Shown piece by piece: positions 24,401 to 34,030 of a stretch of DNA of 64,000 bases. The translations under genes were made by a program, and so were the position numbers. This stretch comes from Beroe forskalii (lineage: Eukaryota > Ctenophora > Nuda > Beroida > Beroidae): NCBI GenBank assembly GCA_011033025.1, contig WFMF01000608.1, positions 1 to 64,000 of the forward strand, in the 5' to 3' direction. Position 1 is the first letter of the stretch. Each line of letters starts with the position of its first letter. The notes under the pieces are model-generated. The model was not told the origin of the DNA and did not search any database. It saw only the letters and a program-made list of their open reading frames with translations.

Positions 24401-25197
24401 TCTTCCCGACGAAGACCTGGAAATGTATGTGTGAAGTATTGGGGTGATCACTGATCACACCCTCTAAAATAAGGATAATGTCGATGGATACAATTGTTGT
24501 ATTTCTAGTGGCAAAGCTCCAGTATATCCAGGATTTGAGATTGAACACTGGTCTGATTGTTAGGTGTGGAGTGTGGACACCCACCATTATATGTTTTCCT
24601 GACGTGGTCTCAATGCTAGGAATTATTTTTAATTTCCTTTATTAACAAGAGTTAGTACACTATCTTACTATCTTACTATGTCATCCAGGTGCGAAATGAC
24701 TGCATCCATTTATTGTAATTTTCGGAGAAAAGAAATAAATGTTCCTTAGAATTTCTCCTTGGACCAAATTTCTCGGTATTATGAGTCTGGCATAGAGTTG
24801 TTAAACTGCAACAACTGTTAACTACCACAACGCGTATTATAACAACCAATACCCTCTCACTATGATTGTTCCGAAAACTTCCTAGCACGGCTCGACAGTC
24901 TTCAGTTTAGCCTCAGTGGTTAAGGTATGGCGTTGTCAATTCAATTTTTGTCATATCAGCTCTGGCTATGCACACTAAAACCACACACAGAACAAGAATT
25001 ACTTCTGATCCTTTGGGTGGGGGGCCTTTCCAATCTGGGGGAGGACCGAACTTGCGCTGTCCGTTGGTCTGTGAGATGGGGTATCCCGTTCTGTTCATCA
25101 GGTCCACTAGTTTGGGCTCGGTGGGGGTCTGTCCTTCGCCCTCGTCAGACATCGTGCGAGTGTGTTCCCGTTGTATGGGGACTCCAGCGGCAGCCAT
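9258..25197 (-). CDS. A1CF/RBM47: A1CF/RBM46/RBM47-family RNA-binding protein (whole gene)
   Basis: Nuclear RNA-binding protein family; vertebrate members include APOBEC1 complementation factor and RBM47, which act in mRNA editing, splicing and stability. Twelve coding exons on the minus strand: 25003-25197, 24228-24416, 23835-23948, 23348-23479 (end uncertain), 21676-21765, 19923-20120, 17961-18208, 16496-16655, 15458-15553, 14871-14972, 12357-12477, 9258-9469. Phases agree at every junction except after the fourth exon. They encode about 580 residues, close to A1CF and RBM47 (about 590). Order: N-terminal [20 protein letters not shown]1 ([17 protein letters not shown]); RRM2 ([16 protein letters not shown]); RRM3 ([26 protein letters not shown]); [12 protein letters not shown]; Ala-rich and RGG linker; LMPGMELT; dsRBD-like [13 protein letters not shown] and [13 protein letters not shown]; Ala/Gln tail. 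The family call is from close agreement with A1CF/RBM47 motifs. Invertebrates usually have one pre-duplication orthologue, so I do not choose between the vertebrate names. Several junctions are duplicated (see findings). Confidence 0.93.
9470..12356. other. Last intron of the A1CF/RBM47-like gene
   Basis: About 2.9 kb, AT-rich. The 3' end carries two copies of ATCACCTCCCC beside the acceptor. No nested gene was seen. The 73-, 60- and 62-codon frames in it have no supporting features. Confidence 0.6.
12357..12477 (-). CDS. A1CF/RBM47: dsRBD-like domain, second half
   Basis: 40 codons plus 1 nt; acceptor cccctcag, donor GTGAGC. It encodes [20 protein letters not shown], then [20 protein letters not shown]. 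The [11 protein letters not shown] helix is the family signature of this domain. The intron just 5' repeats TTTGCTAATC, a word from the exon's own start, at 12486-12508. Confidence 0.93.
12478..14870. other. Intron with a foldback element
   Basis: The intron between the two halves of the dsRBD-like domain. It contains a family C foldback at about 13905-13990 and otherwise AT-rich sequence without recognisable coding blocks. Confidence 0.55.
13905..13990. mobile_element. Foldback MITE, family C, copy 1
   Basis: A roughly 90-bp element with inverted AAATAGGCGGTTATTTT and GACCGCCTATTT arms, plus GCGCGCG blocks inside. A diverged copy lies at about 54697-54785, and single arms occur near 27028 (AAATAGGCGGCTC) and 48683 (ACTGCCTATTTTTGG). 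Confidence 0.65.
14871..14972 (-). CDS. A1CF/RBM47: dsRBD-like domain, first half
   Basis: 34 codons, phase 0; acceptor aatacctgtag, donor GTAATG. It encodes [20 protein letters not shown] then [14 protein letters not shown]. It corresponds to A1CF ILEEICQKNNWGQPVYQLHS...LFLYK, the start of the C-terminal double-stranded-RNA-binding-like domain. It is too short to stand out as an ORF. Confidence 0.9.
15458..15553 (-). CDS. A1CF/RBM47: PGMELT exon
   Basis: 32 codons, phase 0, acceptor cccttccccag, donor GTACGG. It encodes [20 protein letters not shown] then [12 protein letters not shown], matching A1CF KLYDILPGMELTP...TLKP. The acceptor and about 30 coding bases are duplicated 55 bp upstream (second acceptor before 15608). 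Confidence 0.92.
16403..16495 (-). repeat. In-frame hexamer repeat ending in a second donor
   Basis: Downstream of the RGG exon donor the minus strand reads a degenerate GAATTA hexamer run. Then comes AAACGCGGATTTGAAGAACC before GTGAGT, a near copy of the exon end AAACGCGGACTAGACGGACC before GTGAGA. The distance between the two donors is 93 nt, so reading through adds 31 codons (Arg-Ile dipeptides, then KRGFEEP) without a stop. This makes an alternative 5' splice site plausible. Confidence 0.85.
16496..16655 (-). CDS. A1CF/RBM47: RGG-type linker exon
   Basis: 1 + 159 nt; acceptor ccttcccag, donor GTGAGA. The AG from the previous exon plus G gives Arg, then [20 protein letters not shown], a Gly/Ser region and [20 protein letters not shown]. 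It sits where A1CF has its GRG-rich segment. Including it fixes the phase between the exons at 17961 and 15553 (2 to 0), which is the main evidence that it is used. The exon is strikingly GC-rich. Confidence 0.85.
17730..17960 (-). repeat. Tandem array of a donor junction, six copies
   Basis: Six copies of GTGAGTGAGTGAGTGGAGAT (minus strand) at spacings of 31, 31, 45, 45 and 48 bp, the first being the real donor of the exon ending at 17961. Most copies keep upstream sequence resembling the exon end (exon AAGCGTCAG; copies AGAGCGTCTGCAG, AGAGTGTCAG, GGGTCAG). Each is also preceded by cacag, so every unit looks like a miniature exon with acceptor and donor, although the implied introns (about 31 nt) are too short to splice. 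Confidence 0.9.
17961..18208 (-). CDS. A1CF/RBM47: RRM3 end and Ala-rich linker exon
   Basis: 82 codons plus 2 nt. It begins [15 protein letters not shown], the conserved end of RRM3 in A1CF/RBM47, then a poly-Ala stretch and a hydrophobic/Pro segment ([20 protein letters not shown]). The donor is GTGAGTGAGTGAG and phase 2 joins the RGG exon at 16655. The GC content is much higher than its surroundings. Confidence 0.9.
18209..19922. other. Intron between RRM3 exons
   Basis: 1.7 kb without recognisable features. The frames at 18699-18947, 19318-19545 and 19597-19845 show no splice logic or family resemblance. Confidence 0.5.
19923..20120 (-). CDS. A1CF/RBM47: RRM3 exon
   Basis: 66 codons, phase 0 on both sides (acceptor cctatttcag, donor GTAAGG). 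It starts [20 protein letters not shown], contains [20 protein letters not shown] (RNP1 DYAFVHF) and ends DGCIVE. The first 33 coding bases and the acceptor are the founder of the 59-bp tandem array in the upstream intron. Confidence 0.95.
20090..21015 (-). repeat. 59-bp tandem array of the RRM3 acceptor junction, about 15 copies
   Basis: Each unit, read on the minus strand, is a splice acceptor (cctatttcag), the first 33 bases of the RRM3 exon (GTAAAAGTGCTGTATGTTCG and on, encoding [11 protein letters not shown]), then AAATAACC and a short AT-rich spacer. Full units recur at exactly 59 bp (20596, 20655, 20714; 20863, 20922, 20981). Shorter and disrupted units sit between. In the copies the reading frame runs LHI-K then TAA, whereas the real exon continues LHIDTEEE. 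The array fills more than half of the 1.55-kb intron. Confidence 0.93.
21676..21765 (-). CDS. A1CF/RBM47: RRM2 end exon
   Basis: 30 codons, acceptor gatatttttcag, donor GTAACC. It encodes [20 protein letters not shown] then [10 protein letters not shown], matching the conserved [20 protein letters not shown] segment at the end of RRM2. Phase 0 at both ends. Confidence 0.93.
21766..23347. other. Intron after the RRM2 exon, possible missed exon
   Basis: 1.6 kb. If the donor at 23343 (GTTGAG) is used, an exon of length 2 modulo 3 must be hidden here. I looked on the minus strand for an open block bounded by AG and GT and found none I could defend. Confidence 0.4.
23348..23479 (-). CDS. A1CF/RBM47: RRM2 second-half exon with an unresolved 3' end
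   Basis: Acceptor gatttccag; open from [17 protein letters not shown] through RNP1 (NRGFAFVEY) to [10 protein letters not shown]. Family alignment puts the junction at about RRKLL, just before the next exon's [10 protein letters not shown], so a phase-0 end at 23348 fits. No GT lies there. The nearest GT is four bases on (ATTG then GTTGAG), which would leave phase 1 and break the frame into the exon at 21765. Either a tiny exon is missed or the donor is non-canonical. Confidence 0.8.
23835..23948 (-). CDS. A1CF/RBM47: RRM1 end / RRM2 start exon
   Basis: 38 codons (acceptor tcatatcttcag, donor GTTAAT). It reads [20 protein letters not shown], then [18 protein letters not shown]. This completes RRM1 and supplies RNP2 of RRM2 (CRLFIGG). 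[10 protein letters not shown] matches A1CF closely. Confidence 0.95.
24228..24416 (-). CDS. A1CF/RBM47: RRM1 exon
   Basis: 63 codons, phase 0 at both ends (acceptor catttccag, donor GTGATT). It carries RNP2 (VFVGKI) and RNP1 (NRGYAFVVF) of the first RRM and ends LNNYE, as in A1CF/RBM47. [11 protein letters not shown] and the preceding [12 protein letters not shown] are near-identical to the vertebrate proteins. This is among the most conserved exons in the window. Confidence 0.95.
25003..25197 (-). CDS. A1CF/RBM47: First coding exon of the A1CF/RBM47-like gene
   Basis: The ATG at 25197 opens 65 codons ending at a GTAATT donor. The end, [20 protein letters not shown], is the conserved segment just before RRM1 in this family (NGQRKYGGPPPGWEGP type). 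A second Met at residue 16 ([13 protein letters not shown]) could also start the protein. Immediately 5' of the ATG the minus strand is a C/T tract ending cacccaacag, which looks like an acceptor, so an untranslated exon probably lies further upstream. Confidence 0.85.
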
Positions 25198-25202
25198 GTC
25201 TC

Positions 25203-25570
25203 TGTTGGGTGGGGGGGAGGGGGGGGTGGGTGAGGGGAGAGGGAGGGAGGAGGGGGGTTAGGGGAGGAGGGGTGTGTGAGGGGGTTAGGGGGGGTAGTGG
25301 AGGGTTTGAGGGGGTGTAGAGGGGTGAGTCAGGGGTTCTGAGAGGGGGGGGAGAGAAGTGGTGTGAGAGATGGGGGTGTGAAGAGTGGTATTAGGGGGTT
25401 AAAGGATTGGTGTGAGGGGGAGGGGGGGGATTGGATGAGGGGGGAGGGGGGGTGGTGAGGGGAGATGGGAGGGGGGTGGTGTGAGGGAGAGGGGGTTAGA
25501 GAATAGAGGGGGTGTGAGGAGTGGTGTGAGTGGGAGAGGTTAGTGCAGGTGTGAGGGGGAGGGGTTAGAG
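25203..25570. repeat. Purine-rich G-run tract upstream of the A1CF/RBM47-like start codon
   Basis: About 360 bp in which the plus strand is almost entirely G, A and T, with many runs of four to eight G separated by AGG, TGT or TGAG. On the gene's strand it is a C/T tract ending at a likely acceptor just 5' of the ATG. The runs could form G-quadruplexes on the template side. The many open frames across it are low-complexity by-products. Confidence 0.8.
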
Positions 25571-27720
25571 GGGTGTATCTATAGGCATGCGTAGTTATAT
25601 AAGGCATAGACCAATCTATAGTATGTATGGTTTTAATACGTATGCATATTATGACTACCACACTGCATTGTTAGATAGTTTTCCTGAGTACAATGTGCAT
25701 CCAATAATTAATCTACTTTAATCTACTTATCATACTTCTCAATAGCTACCAGCAATCGATATATAAAATTGGAATTTGGTCGATATAATTACTTAATTAC
25801 GGCCAATGTTGATTGTTACCCCATTAATTCAATGCAAGACTTTGACAGTACCAGTCGAATTTGCTGATATTTTTTAGTAATTTGTGCTTTCTATGGTATT
25901 TAGATTATAAGCAGAAATCAAGCCGCTCACTCTAAACTACCACTAAATTGTTAGAAGATATTATTGGCGGTGAGTAAAAAAATTTATCGTTTCCCCAATT
26001 TTATATAACATCGTTAAATGGTGGGTGGAAACCACACCTCAAGATTGTCACACTGTAATTTCATGAATTTGATTGATTATGATGCTATTGTTACAACACT
26101 TAAAGTTTATTCTATAACCTAAACCTAGAACACTTCATACTGCGCTCCTAACGCTATGACTTCAGAAGTTCAGAGTTCAGAGTTCATACTTGACAGATTA
26201 AATCTAACTAAATTAAATTCAAAGGTTAGCTGTTTTTGATGGCACAAACATAACGTCAAAATATTCCCGAGGTTTCAGATTTGACTACCTTCCCTGCAAA
26301 CTTAACGTCAATTTCAAGTTACCATGAGTTGTCAGCCTCAAAACATTTCTACGTGTTTATTTCAGAGAGTCGCAGCATTTACCGCGTCTAAAATATGCAC
26401 GCTTGGTTTTCTGTTGATTCAAGGTGGTAGCCTTCAACAGTATAGTATTTTGATGACTTCGCGAGATAGGTGAAGCAGAGTTTCATTTTATTTTTAGAGT
26501 TTTAGGATTGGGAAGATACCTATTTGCGTCTATCAGGCGGGCATGTGATTGATTTGTATCTCACTTGATCTCACAGCAAATCAAGCAAGCTTCAGTAAGG
26601 GTTCATATGTGTTTCGTAAGTTTTATACCCTTCAACAAACTAACGGCGAACCTCAGTACTTCAGTGCCTTAGTGGCTTTTTGCAAAACTTCAAGAAAATT
26701 AAGTGCGAATGTGCCCAAAGTATGTGTAAAACTTGGATCATAATAACATTATGTTTTACTATTGGCCTATAAATGTATTTTATTCCGGTCGAGATATAGA
26801 CGGTTTGAGGATAAAGTTTGAAAACAAGCCAGTTAAACTTCATCACTTGATCTACCGCAATGACATCACTATTTTCCAGTGTCCACAGTGTTTACTTTCT
26901 GGGGCTTTCACTCTAAAAGTCTCCAGATCCAAGGAATATCGCAAGCGTAGGGAAATTTCGCACCTTACGATCATATTGGCGAAATAACCACAAGCCTACT
27001 CGCGAAATTAATCGCTGGGTGGTTAAAAATAGGCGGCTCAGAATGATATCACAATCACGCTTTAGAATATTGAAGTTAGAATGAATTCAACTCGTCTATA
27101 TTTTTCAAACTTTCTATGAAACTGCTTAGATTTCCACTTTGACCTAAATTTCAATCACGACTGAGGTTTAATTAATATATTCCCATGTGCTCTTACAAGG
27201 TGTTACAACTACGGGAACAGGCATATTCTGACGTGGTATTACGTTGGTAGGTGGCATGAAATGGACACATGTTTTAATCATGATTGAGGGGAAATCAGGC
27301 ATCCCTGTGAACGGTTTAATATACCCTTATTATATGCCTCTAGTATGCTGTTCGGGTTAATCATATTGCTCAAAATTCATCGTTTGAAATTTTCATTTCC
27401 TTAATAACAGCTTTACCGTTTTGCTTTTGAATCAGTTTTATTTCCTGACTGACAATTTCGTAAGATCTTCAGGACTCTCATAGCTCGCTGTTGCAAAAAA
27501 CTAAATAAAACTACTGCGCTACCGATCATTTCTTATGGCTCCATTTGAAATCCGGGGAAATCGTATTAGTTTCCGAATATATGACTGTGTTTAATGTAAA
27601 GCTTCGTCAGCTACGATAATCTACGGGTTTCAGCTACACAATCGTAGACATTTGGGAATGACATCATTATCGCACTTATCACTGGTGAGTTGATGACGTC
27701 ACGCAGGCTGTGAGTTGTTC
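25571..27720. other. Intergenic stretch between divergent starts
   Basis: AT-rich DNA between the A1CF/RBM47-like gene (minus) and the small plus-strand start at 27721. It should contain the A1CF/RBM47-like promoter and 5' UTR exon, which I cannot locate. A single arm of family C lies near 27028. Confidence 0.45.
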
Positions 27721-27940
27721 ATGGCTGGTAAAACAGACGTTAGTTTGACAGTAGCTGACCCGGATTATGCCCGTGCTGACAGCAGTATAATGTTGAGTAA
27801 GTTGAGAGTTAGTAACGTAGCGAGTTGAGAGTTAGTGACTTTGCTGAGAGGGTGCTATCTTGTGTGTCTCTCCAGAGCTAAGATATATGGAGTCGGTGGA
27901 GCATGATGTTAAAAACTTGTTTTATGACTTGGAAAGTGAT
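27721..27940 (+). CDS. Start of an unrecognised gene, two 5' exons
   Basis: Exon 1 is 27721-27796 (ATG, 76 nt, donor GTAAGT). Exon 2 is 27876-27940 (acceptor tgtctctccag, 65 nt, donor GTAAGC). Phases join (1 to 1) and the product begins MAGKTDVSLTVADPDYARAD, then SSIMLKLRYMESVEHDVKN and LFYDLESD. The second half looks helical, possibly a coiled coil. No family recognised. Reading past the second donor meets a stop within about 25 codons, so more exons should follow. I could not identify them between 28 and 31 kb. Confidence 0.45.
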
Positions 27941-30900
27941 GTAAGCTTCATGGATTTCAAGGACTACAAAAATTTCAAGGACCACAAAATGGAGGCTGCA
28001 CTGAATGTGATGTTTGCTTAGTGCTCTTTAGGCATTCCCTTTGTTTAGAGTTAATTTCTCCATGAATTTCAGATTTGATACAGTTTTGCAAGCCAACTCA
28101 TTCCATTCAAGAAACTAATATCTTCAAATTTAGAAACCTAGGCGCGCAACCGCCGGAACGCAGTCGAGGCAGTTGCACCTCTATTAAAGTTAGAATTTAT
28201 GACTTTATCATAATGCTCGACGATTTGGTAGTTGTATATCGGATCAAGAGAGCTTAGAGTTCCAGAATATGATCAAATAAAACGCCCGTGGAACATTTCA
28301 AACCAATAAACCATCCGTAAACTTCTATGACAAGTCACATGAACCGTGTGAGGACAACTTTCAACTAACCCGGATTCCGTAAACTTATCGCATTGTACAA
28401 AACACAGTGTACATTATATTTCCTTAGCCAAATACTTGAGATTTGAGGTCCTGGATTTCTTAAATGTAGGAGGTACTAAGGATTGGTCCTTGCAGCCGCT
28501 ACTACTATATTTTGAGAAGCGAATCCAGCATTTCAAAGTAACGCAACAACCAATTTTCGGAGCAGAAAATCTCGAAGTATATAATCTCAAGGGTAGAATT
28601 CATATTGTGGAGTAAAGATAAAAACAGGCGAGTGTACAATTGCCATGGGGGTAGGAGAAAAGTGGTTTTGATAGCTCAACTCTATATATAAAGCAGCCGA
28701 AGAGTATAGGCTTGGTGTTGTAGTGAAATTTAATCCACAATTTAGTCATGAAGCCTGCAGAGCAAACTGGGAGCTCCGAATACACTGGCAGAGCGCAGGT
28801 GTGTATACAGAGTACAAACATATTAGTATACGTTTTAAGTAGAATGTGTGGGAGTACGTACACTATTATGGGGGGTTTGGGGTGCACATAGTGACCATTG
28901 GCCAAGAGGAGTTCCATATTCTTGTTAAGATTGATTTATGATTTATGGACAGGAGGTTAATTATTATATGAATACCATCATGATTTAGCACTTCTTGCTC
29001 TGATAGTGATGTCACTGCAAACCTCCTATAATGTGACATATTTGCAATGTTTCCCTCAGTATAGCCTGCACCGTTAATTATGCTTTCATGTATAAACTGA
29101 GTATAGCTCATCTAAATATTTAACCGCTGATTAAGGTAAAATATAGATTAGCCATGTATAAAGTAATATAAATATTAAATGATAATATAGTGTGCATTAA
29201 TTGATCAAAGTGCAGAGCTGCTGATATAGTCGTGATTATAATTATCAAATTAGTGAGAATAGAGTTTGATGCGGTCGTTTTAAAAAACGTTGGATCTTGA
29301 TAAGGGGAGAATCACTGAATCAGATTATAAATACATCAGACATCAATCATCGAATTGATTAAAAAATAATACCTTATTACATGAAATTAAGTAAGCAGAA
29401 AATTAAGCACTCAGGCCGCAAAAAATGCTTAATTTGGTGTAACGTCAAAAATTGATATGATAAATAATAAGCAAAATAGCTATGAAAAATGCTTAATTTG
29501 GTGTTGCCTAATAATGTGCGTTCTTAATTTTCGGAGTTCTTAATTTCATGTACTAAGGTAATCATCATATCCCGATTTGAATTAAGCATCATATTTTGAT
29601 CTCATGATAGATTGATAGAATTAGAAGGTGGTTTATATTCTTAGCATGTCTTCCCGATAGAAAATATGAATATACGATCACATGAATATGTTTCGAGATT
29701 GAAACGACATTGAAATCTCCGGAAATATAAGATTGGCGGCATATGGATATGCCGCTTTTGGGGTAGAATCTAGGCATGACATGACACAGTGGCATTTACC
29801 AATGGTATGGGGGCAGGGTTCATGGTTGATAACGTCGCACAAAGAGCTATGCGCGCACAAAAGGAAAAACGAGACAGTTGAGACTTCTGCGATGTTTGAA
29901 AAGTTCGAGCAACTGCCGAAAAAGAGCAAGAGTATGCCCGGTGCAGGTGCAAATATATAATAAACCAGCCATACCCATGTGGCATTGAACAAAGAGAAAC
30001 AAAACCCGGAGGAGCTGGAACGAAGAAAAAGAGAGAGAGAAGTTGTGTGTTATAAAACACAGCGCACGAGAGAGCAGGGTTAAGTTATATAATTCTGAAA
30101 CAGGAGTAAGTGGTAAAGGGCGGATCAGGTTACACGCCGAGTAAAACCTTACATATATCACCTTACATACGAGCTCTGACTCGCTATATATAATATACTG
30201 TGGGATCAGGTGACAGCATGAGACCGGTCACGTGATCCGAGCTATATCCTCCCGGATACACTTCAGCTCATCGCGAGACCGCCGAGTCCCATCCTACGGA
30301 GGGTTGAGGGAGGGGAGTAGAGGGTGGAAGGTGACGTCATTATCAGGTGTTAACGTGGGGAGTTGTTGATGTCAAAGAGTCTACTTTTTTGACGCAGTCT
30401 AGAGGTGCTGATTGGTCAACATATATACGTTGCGTGATGTAACGGCCTTGCCAGAGTTAACAAATTATATAGACGGGGTTTAAATGTGAGATAATTATTA
30501 ATTACGAACACAGTAATTGGTGGACTTCCTGTTAATTAGGAGAGGAACGCGAGCTTCGTATGATCCGTTCGTTTAATTAATTTAACGCCATGTCGAATTT
30601 CAAACTGCATTCTTAGGACGATAAATTTGTAAAATTGTCGGCTGTGCGATGAAGCCTTAGAACAATCTTCCTGTAACTAAATGCTTATGTGTCAGAAATC
30701 ATCAGATTCGCACTCTCATGAAGGTCAATGAGTGTGTTAATAATATATATCAGAGAGACTGTGAGACGCAAGCCAAGACACGTGGACTGCATTTTTGAAA
30801 TTTCCACCGGCAAAGTTGCGAGAATCTTACTCAACTTATTGAAAAAAACGCCGTACTGTTATAAAACCTGGATGATAAGAATGGGATGATTAAAAAACCT

Positions 30901-31615
30901 GGACGCTAAAAATTCCAAAACAACTCAATGGGTAGGTATTAGCTAAGGGTGAAATCTAGAATTCTCAATTCTCATCCCAGCAAATACTTTGATTTTTGGA
31001 GAGAACGTAGGCTAGAACACTTAAGCCGAATAGGTACACACTACACACAGCCTGTTGCCAGTTAAAACCTGGAAATGATACTAGAAAAGAAGAAAATCCT
31101 TACTTCCTTATTACTGATGTAAAAATCAAATGTGGCGTCACAGAAAAAAGGAATGAAATTAGAGTAAATAGGTGGAAGAGTGAACTGGTGCAAAAATGAA
31201 ACGGTGTCCAAGAAGTCTGATGTCAAAAGGCTATGATACCAGGCTGAATACTTAAATGGTGTCACTTCTCAGAATTAGAGTGGCGTAAGAAGGTTAAACA
31301 GATATGGATGCAACTGGTGTTACAAACAGAAGAAATTAATATAGATATGCCGCCTTAGAATGAGCACCTTAGAATGACGTAACATCCAATTATTAAAGAA
31401 GTTGATGACCGTAACTGAGATAAAAAATTAAAAAAAAGAAAAAAAAAAACAAACGATAAAAGATAAAAAAACGTCAGGTACCAAAAAATCATTAAAAAAA
31501 TCTGGAATATAAGAACTTGCCTACTTGAGGTTTCATAACCAGGAATATTCACAGAACTCGGTGGAAACTCTAGAGGTTTAGAAATAGTGAGAAAGTGTAA
31601 AGTGAGAAAGTGTAA
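27941..31615. other. Stretch without a supported gene
   Basis: It may hold further exons of the gene starting at 27721, but no splice-bounded block could be joined in frame. Overlapping frames around 29.6-30.2 kb on both strands lack any motif. A CACGTG box occurs at about 30219 (GGTCACGTGATCC). Confidence 0.4.
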
Positions 31616-32401
31616 CTAGCAGCACAGGTGGCACCTCCCCCCTTGATCACGTGAGTTCACTGCCCGTGACCATCTGCAGCTGCTCCTGAACCAAAGTACA
31701 AAAAGTAGATTTGATGACGTCATCAGTTGTCCTTTTTGAGATATGATAGTGATGTCGCCCTCATTCATCCGTAACTCGCTAGCGATATGAATATACTATG
31801 CGATAATCTAGTTCTTTGAGGGGTGACAATGGAACGCAAACCTTGTATCCCAAAGTCAAAGGGACACACCATGTGGCAAGATTGGGTGTAATTGGATGAG
31901 ACCAGAAACTTCTAATACCCCGCAGAATAGCTCATAGTTACATAATATCATTATATCTACTGAGTTAATGAAATTAACTTAAAATATTGGATAAATTGTG
32001 ATTGGCTTCAGTAAAGGATGTTGCAATTAAATAAATTAGTCAAGTTGAACCTACTCATCCTATTAGTATTATTTCCATGGGAGCTAGAATGATAGCTAAA
32101 CTATTAATATTCTAAAAATGTGGAATATTCGGCTGTAACTGACCTAGTCTGATAAACGCCCTGAGAAGTCAAATAAACCCTGAGTTCTGAGTAGTAAAAT
32201 AATGTGCCTACTAGAACTGCGAAGAGTAACAAAAGTAATGATTGCAGCTCCCTAAAGTAGACCTCCACTCTGACACGTACACTGTAACATCTGCAGCTCG
32301 AGCCAGTAACCCAACACCTAGTTTAATTTTAGTTCCGACCTAGCAGAACCCAACCACATGTTATCTCATATTATAAGGCACCTGCTCCACTCTGTTGCCA
32401 T
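31616..32401 (-). CDS. Possible tiny two-exon gene (low confidence)
   Basis: Exon 1 is 32382-32401 (ATG GCA ACA GAG TGG AGC AG, donor GTGCCT). A later block starts at 31685 after acceptor actttggttcag. Joined in phase it gives MATEWSRSSCRWSRAVNSRD and stops at 31616 after 29 codons. In another phase the second block reads EQLQMVTGSELT, which may fit a different first exon. The main support is the E-box cluster immediately upstream of the ATG. Family unknown. Confidence 0.25.
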
Positions 32402-32410
32402 GGAAGCGTG

Positions 32411-32490
32411 CACGTGACCATGTTGGATATGTCACGTGACCTTTTCGTCCGATCACGTGACCTTTTCGTCCAGTCACGGGAGCTGTGTCA
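32411..32490. promoter_or_regulatory. Cluster of three CACGTG E-boxes
   Basis: Palindromic CACGTG at 32411, 32433 and 32454, two of them in near-identical 22-bp units (TCACGTGACCTTTTCGTCC). A decayed fourth unit (AGTCACGGG) lies near 32472. GTCACGTGAC matches the extended site bound by USF/MITF/TFEB-type bHLH-zip factors. Spacing of about two helical turns would put the sites on one DNA face. They lie within 100 bp upstream of the minus-strand ATG at 32401. Confidence 0.6.
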
Positions 32491-33509
32491 GGTGACTAAT
32501 ACAATGAGATAACGCTGTGTTAACGACGGGCACAATTGAGCACTTGGTAGATAAGTAGATAGTACATGATAGATTTCCTACTCAATTTTAGGTTTAGAAA
32601 GGTAGAACATGTCCATGTATACCAGGGTGGGAATAGTATTCAGAAATATCTGTAGAGTGTAGGTATGTGCCTAGAATTTAAATTTCTGAAGAATAAAGGG
32701 CACTCCACAGAGTTGAAAGAGTAATTTTCATTGGATCAATTGTACGTCAATGGATACATCCAATGGTCATAAGGTACAACGATGGAATTTTTGAATGGAG
32801 TGTAAGGCTGCAATGGATTCAATCTATCCATTGTATCCATTTTTCATGTGTGGATGGACACCTGGATGTACAATGGATCCATTATTTCCCATACGGATCA
32901 AATGGGTCTAATGACATCATTTTCTGAAGTACAGAAGTAGAAAAAAAAAATCATATTTTTCTGACTTTCGCTCGGGATGCTGACATATTCTGAGCAATTT
33001 GAGAATGTGAAGACGTGAAATCTGGAAACATGGATTTGATTTGAGCTATAATATCTTACTGGTGTCAAAAAAGACATCATCAGATTCAGATTAATGGGAA
33101 TTAAGGGGAAATTCTAATCAATACTGCAATAATTCTTTGTGGAGTATTCACCGGTATTCCGTGACACGACAATATTACTACCGATATTTCCCAGAGTAAC
33201 CAATTTTGGGAAATGAATCTTTAGGTTTGTGACAATCATTGATAGTCTGATGACGTATAATCCCTAGACTGACAACCTTATAACAACCTTATAAATAAAA
33301 AGTCTTGAATTATCATTTATTCGTACTCCAAGATTATTGGTTTGTTAGGTTTGTCGTGTCAGCGTTCTAAAAGGCTTGGTTGTTCACATGTTGTTCTGTT
33401 ACTTGACAAACAGGATGGGTGGGCTTGTCATCGGGCGTCTTCCTTGTCTACTGTGTTCAATCAAGTGTAGGTGCCAAAACCTAAAATTCTGCCCTTTAAA
33501 ACCAAAGAA

Positions 33510-33615
33510 GGGTTTTAAAGTTACCAAATATTCTACCATTAATAACCAAAAAAGGGTTTTAAAGTTACCAAATATTCTACCATTAATAACCAAAAAAGGG
33601 TTTTAAAGTTACCGA
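33510..33615. repeat. 44-bp tandem repeat, about 2.5 copies
   Basis: The unit starts GGTTTTAAAGTTACCAAATA at 33511, 33555 and 33599, an exact 44-bp period. The copies are nearly identical, so this is a recent duplication. Confidence 0.9.
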
Positions 33616-33921
33616 AGAAACTATTTACAAAAACTCCCATATTTCCGATGTTTAAATCTATTAAATATCATTTTGCGTAGGTTCATTGCAATATATCATT
33701 GAATATTGATATTAGATTTATCGATAGATCGTTTAATACTTGTCTGGAATTTATCTAAATTGGCCCCTATTACTCTAGCATGATTCTTAACTTAATGATA
33801 AATTGTTTTGGGTCCTCTTCCATGAAAGGCTTTTTTGTTTGTAATCTTCCATTTTATATATTCCATTTTATTTTTTAAAGTTATGAATTAGCTCGTGCGT
33901 TATTGAGTTACGTATAATTCT

Positions 33922-34030
33922 ACGACCACTATGAAGTGGTCTTACGACAATTTGGACCAATGAAAAGGCACCATTTTTGTCTGATTAACTTAAGAGTATT
34001 CGTAAGACCACTCCATAGTGGTCGTCACGA
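33922..34030. mobile_element. Small foldback element with 27-bp inverted ends
   Basis: TACGACCACTATGAAGTGGT at the left is mirrored by ACCACTCCATAGTGGTCGT at the right (about 26 of 27 positions pair), around a roughly 55-bp loop. Each arm is itself a partial palindrome. It is non-coding. Confidence 0.7.

Noticed and set aside
25329..25661. Pro/Ser/His-rich 110-codon frame
   Set aside because: It is a translation of the C/T tract upstream of the A1CF/RBM47-like gene; low complexity only.
29678..30161. Overlapping 96-104-codon frames on the minus strand
   Set aside because: Three overlapping frames in the same DNA, none with motif, splice or compositional support.
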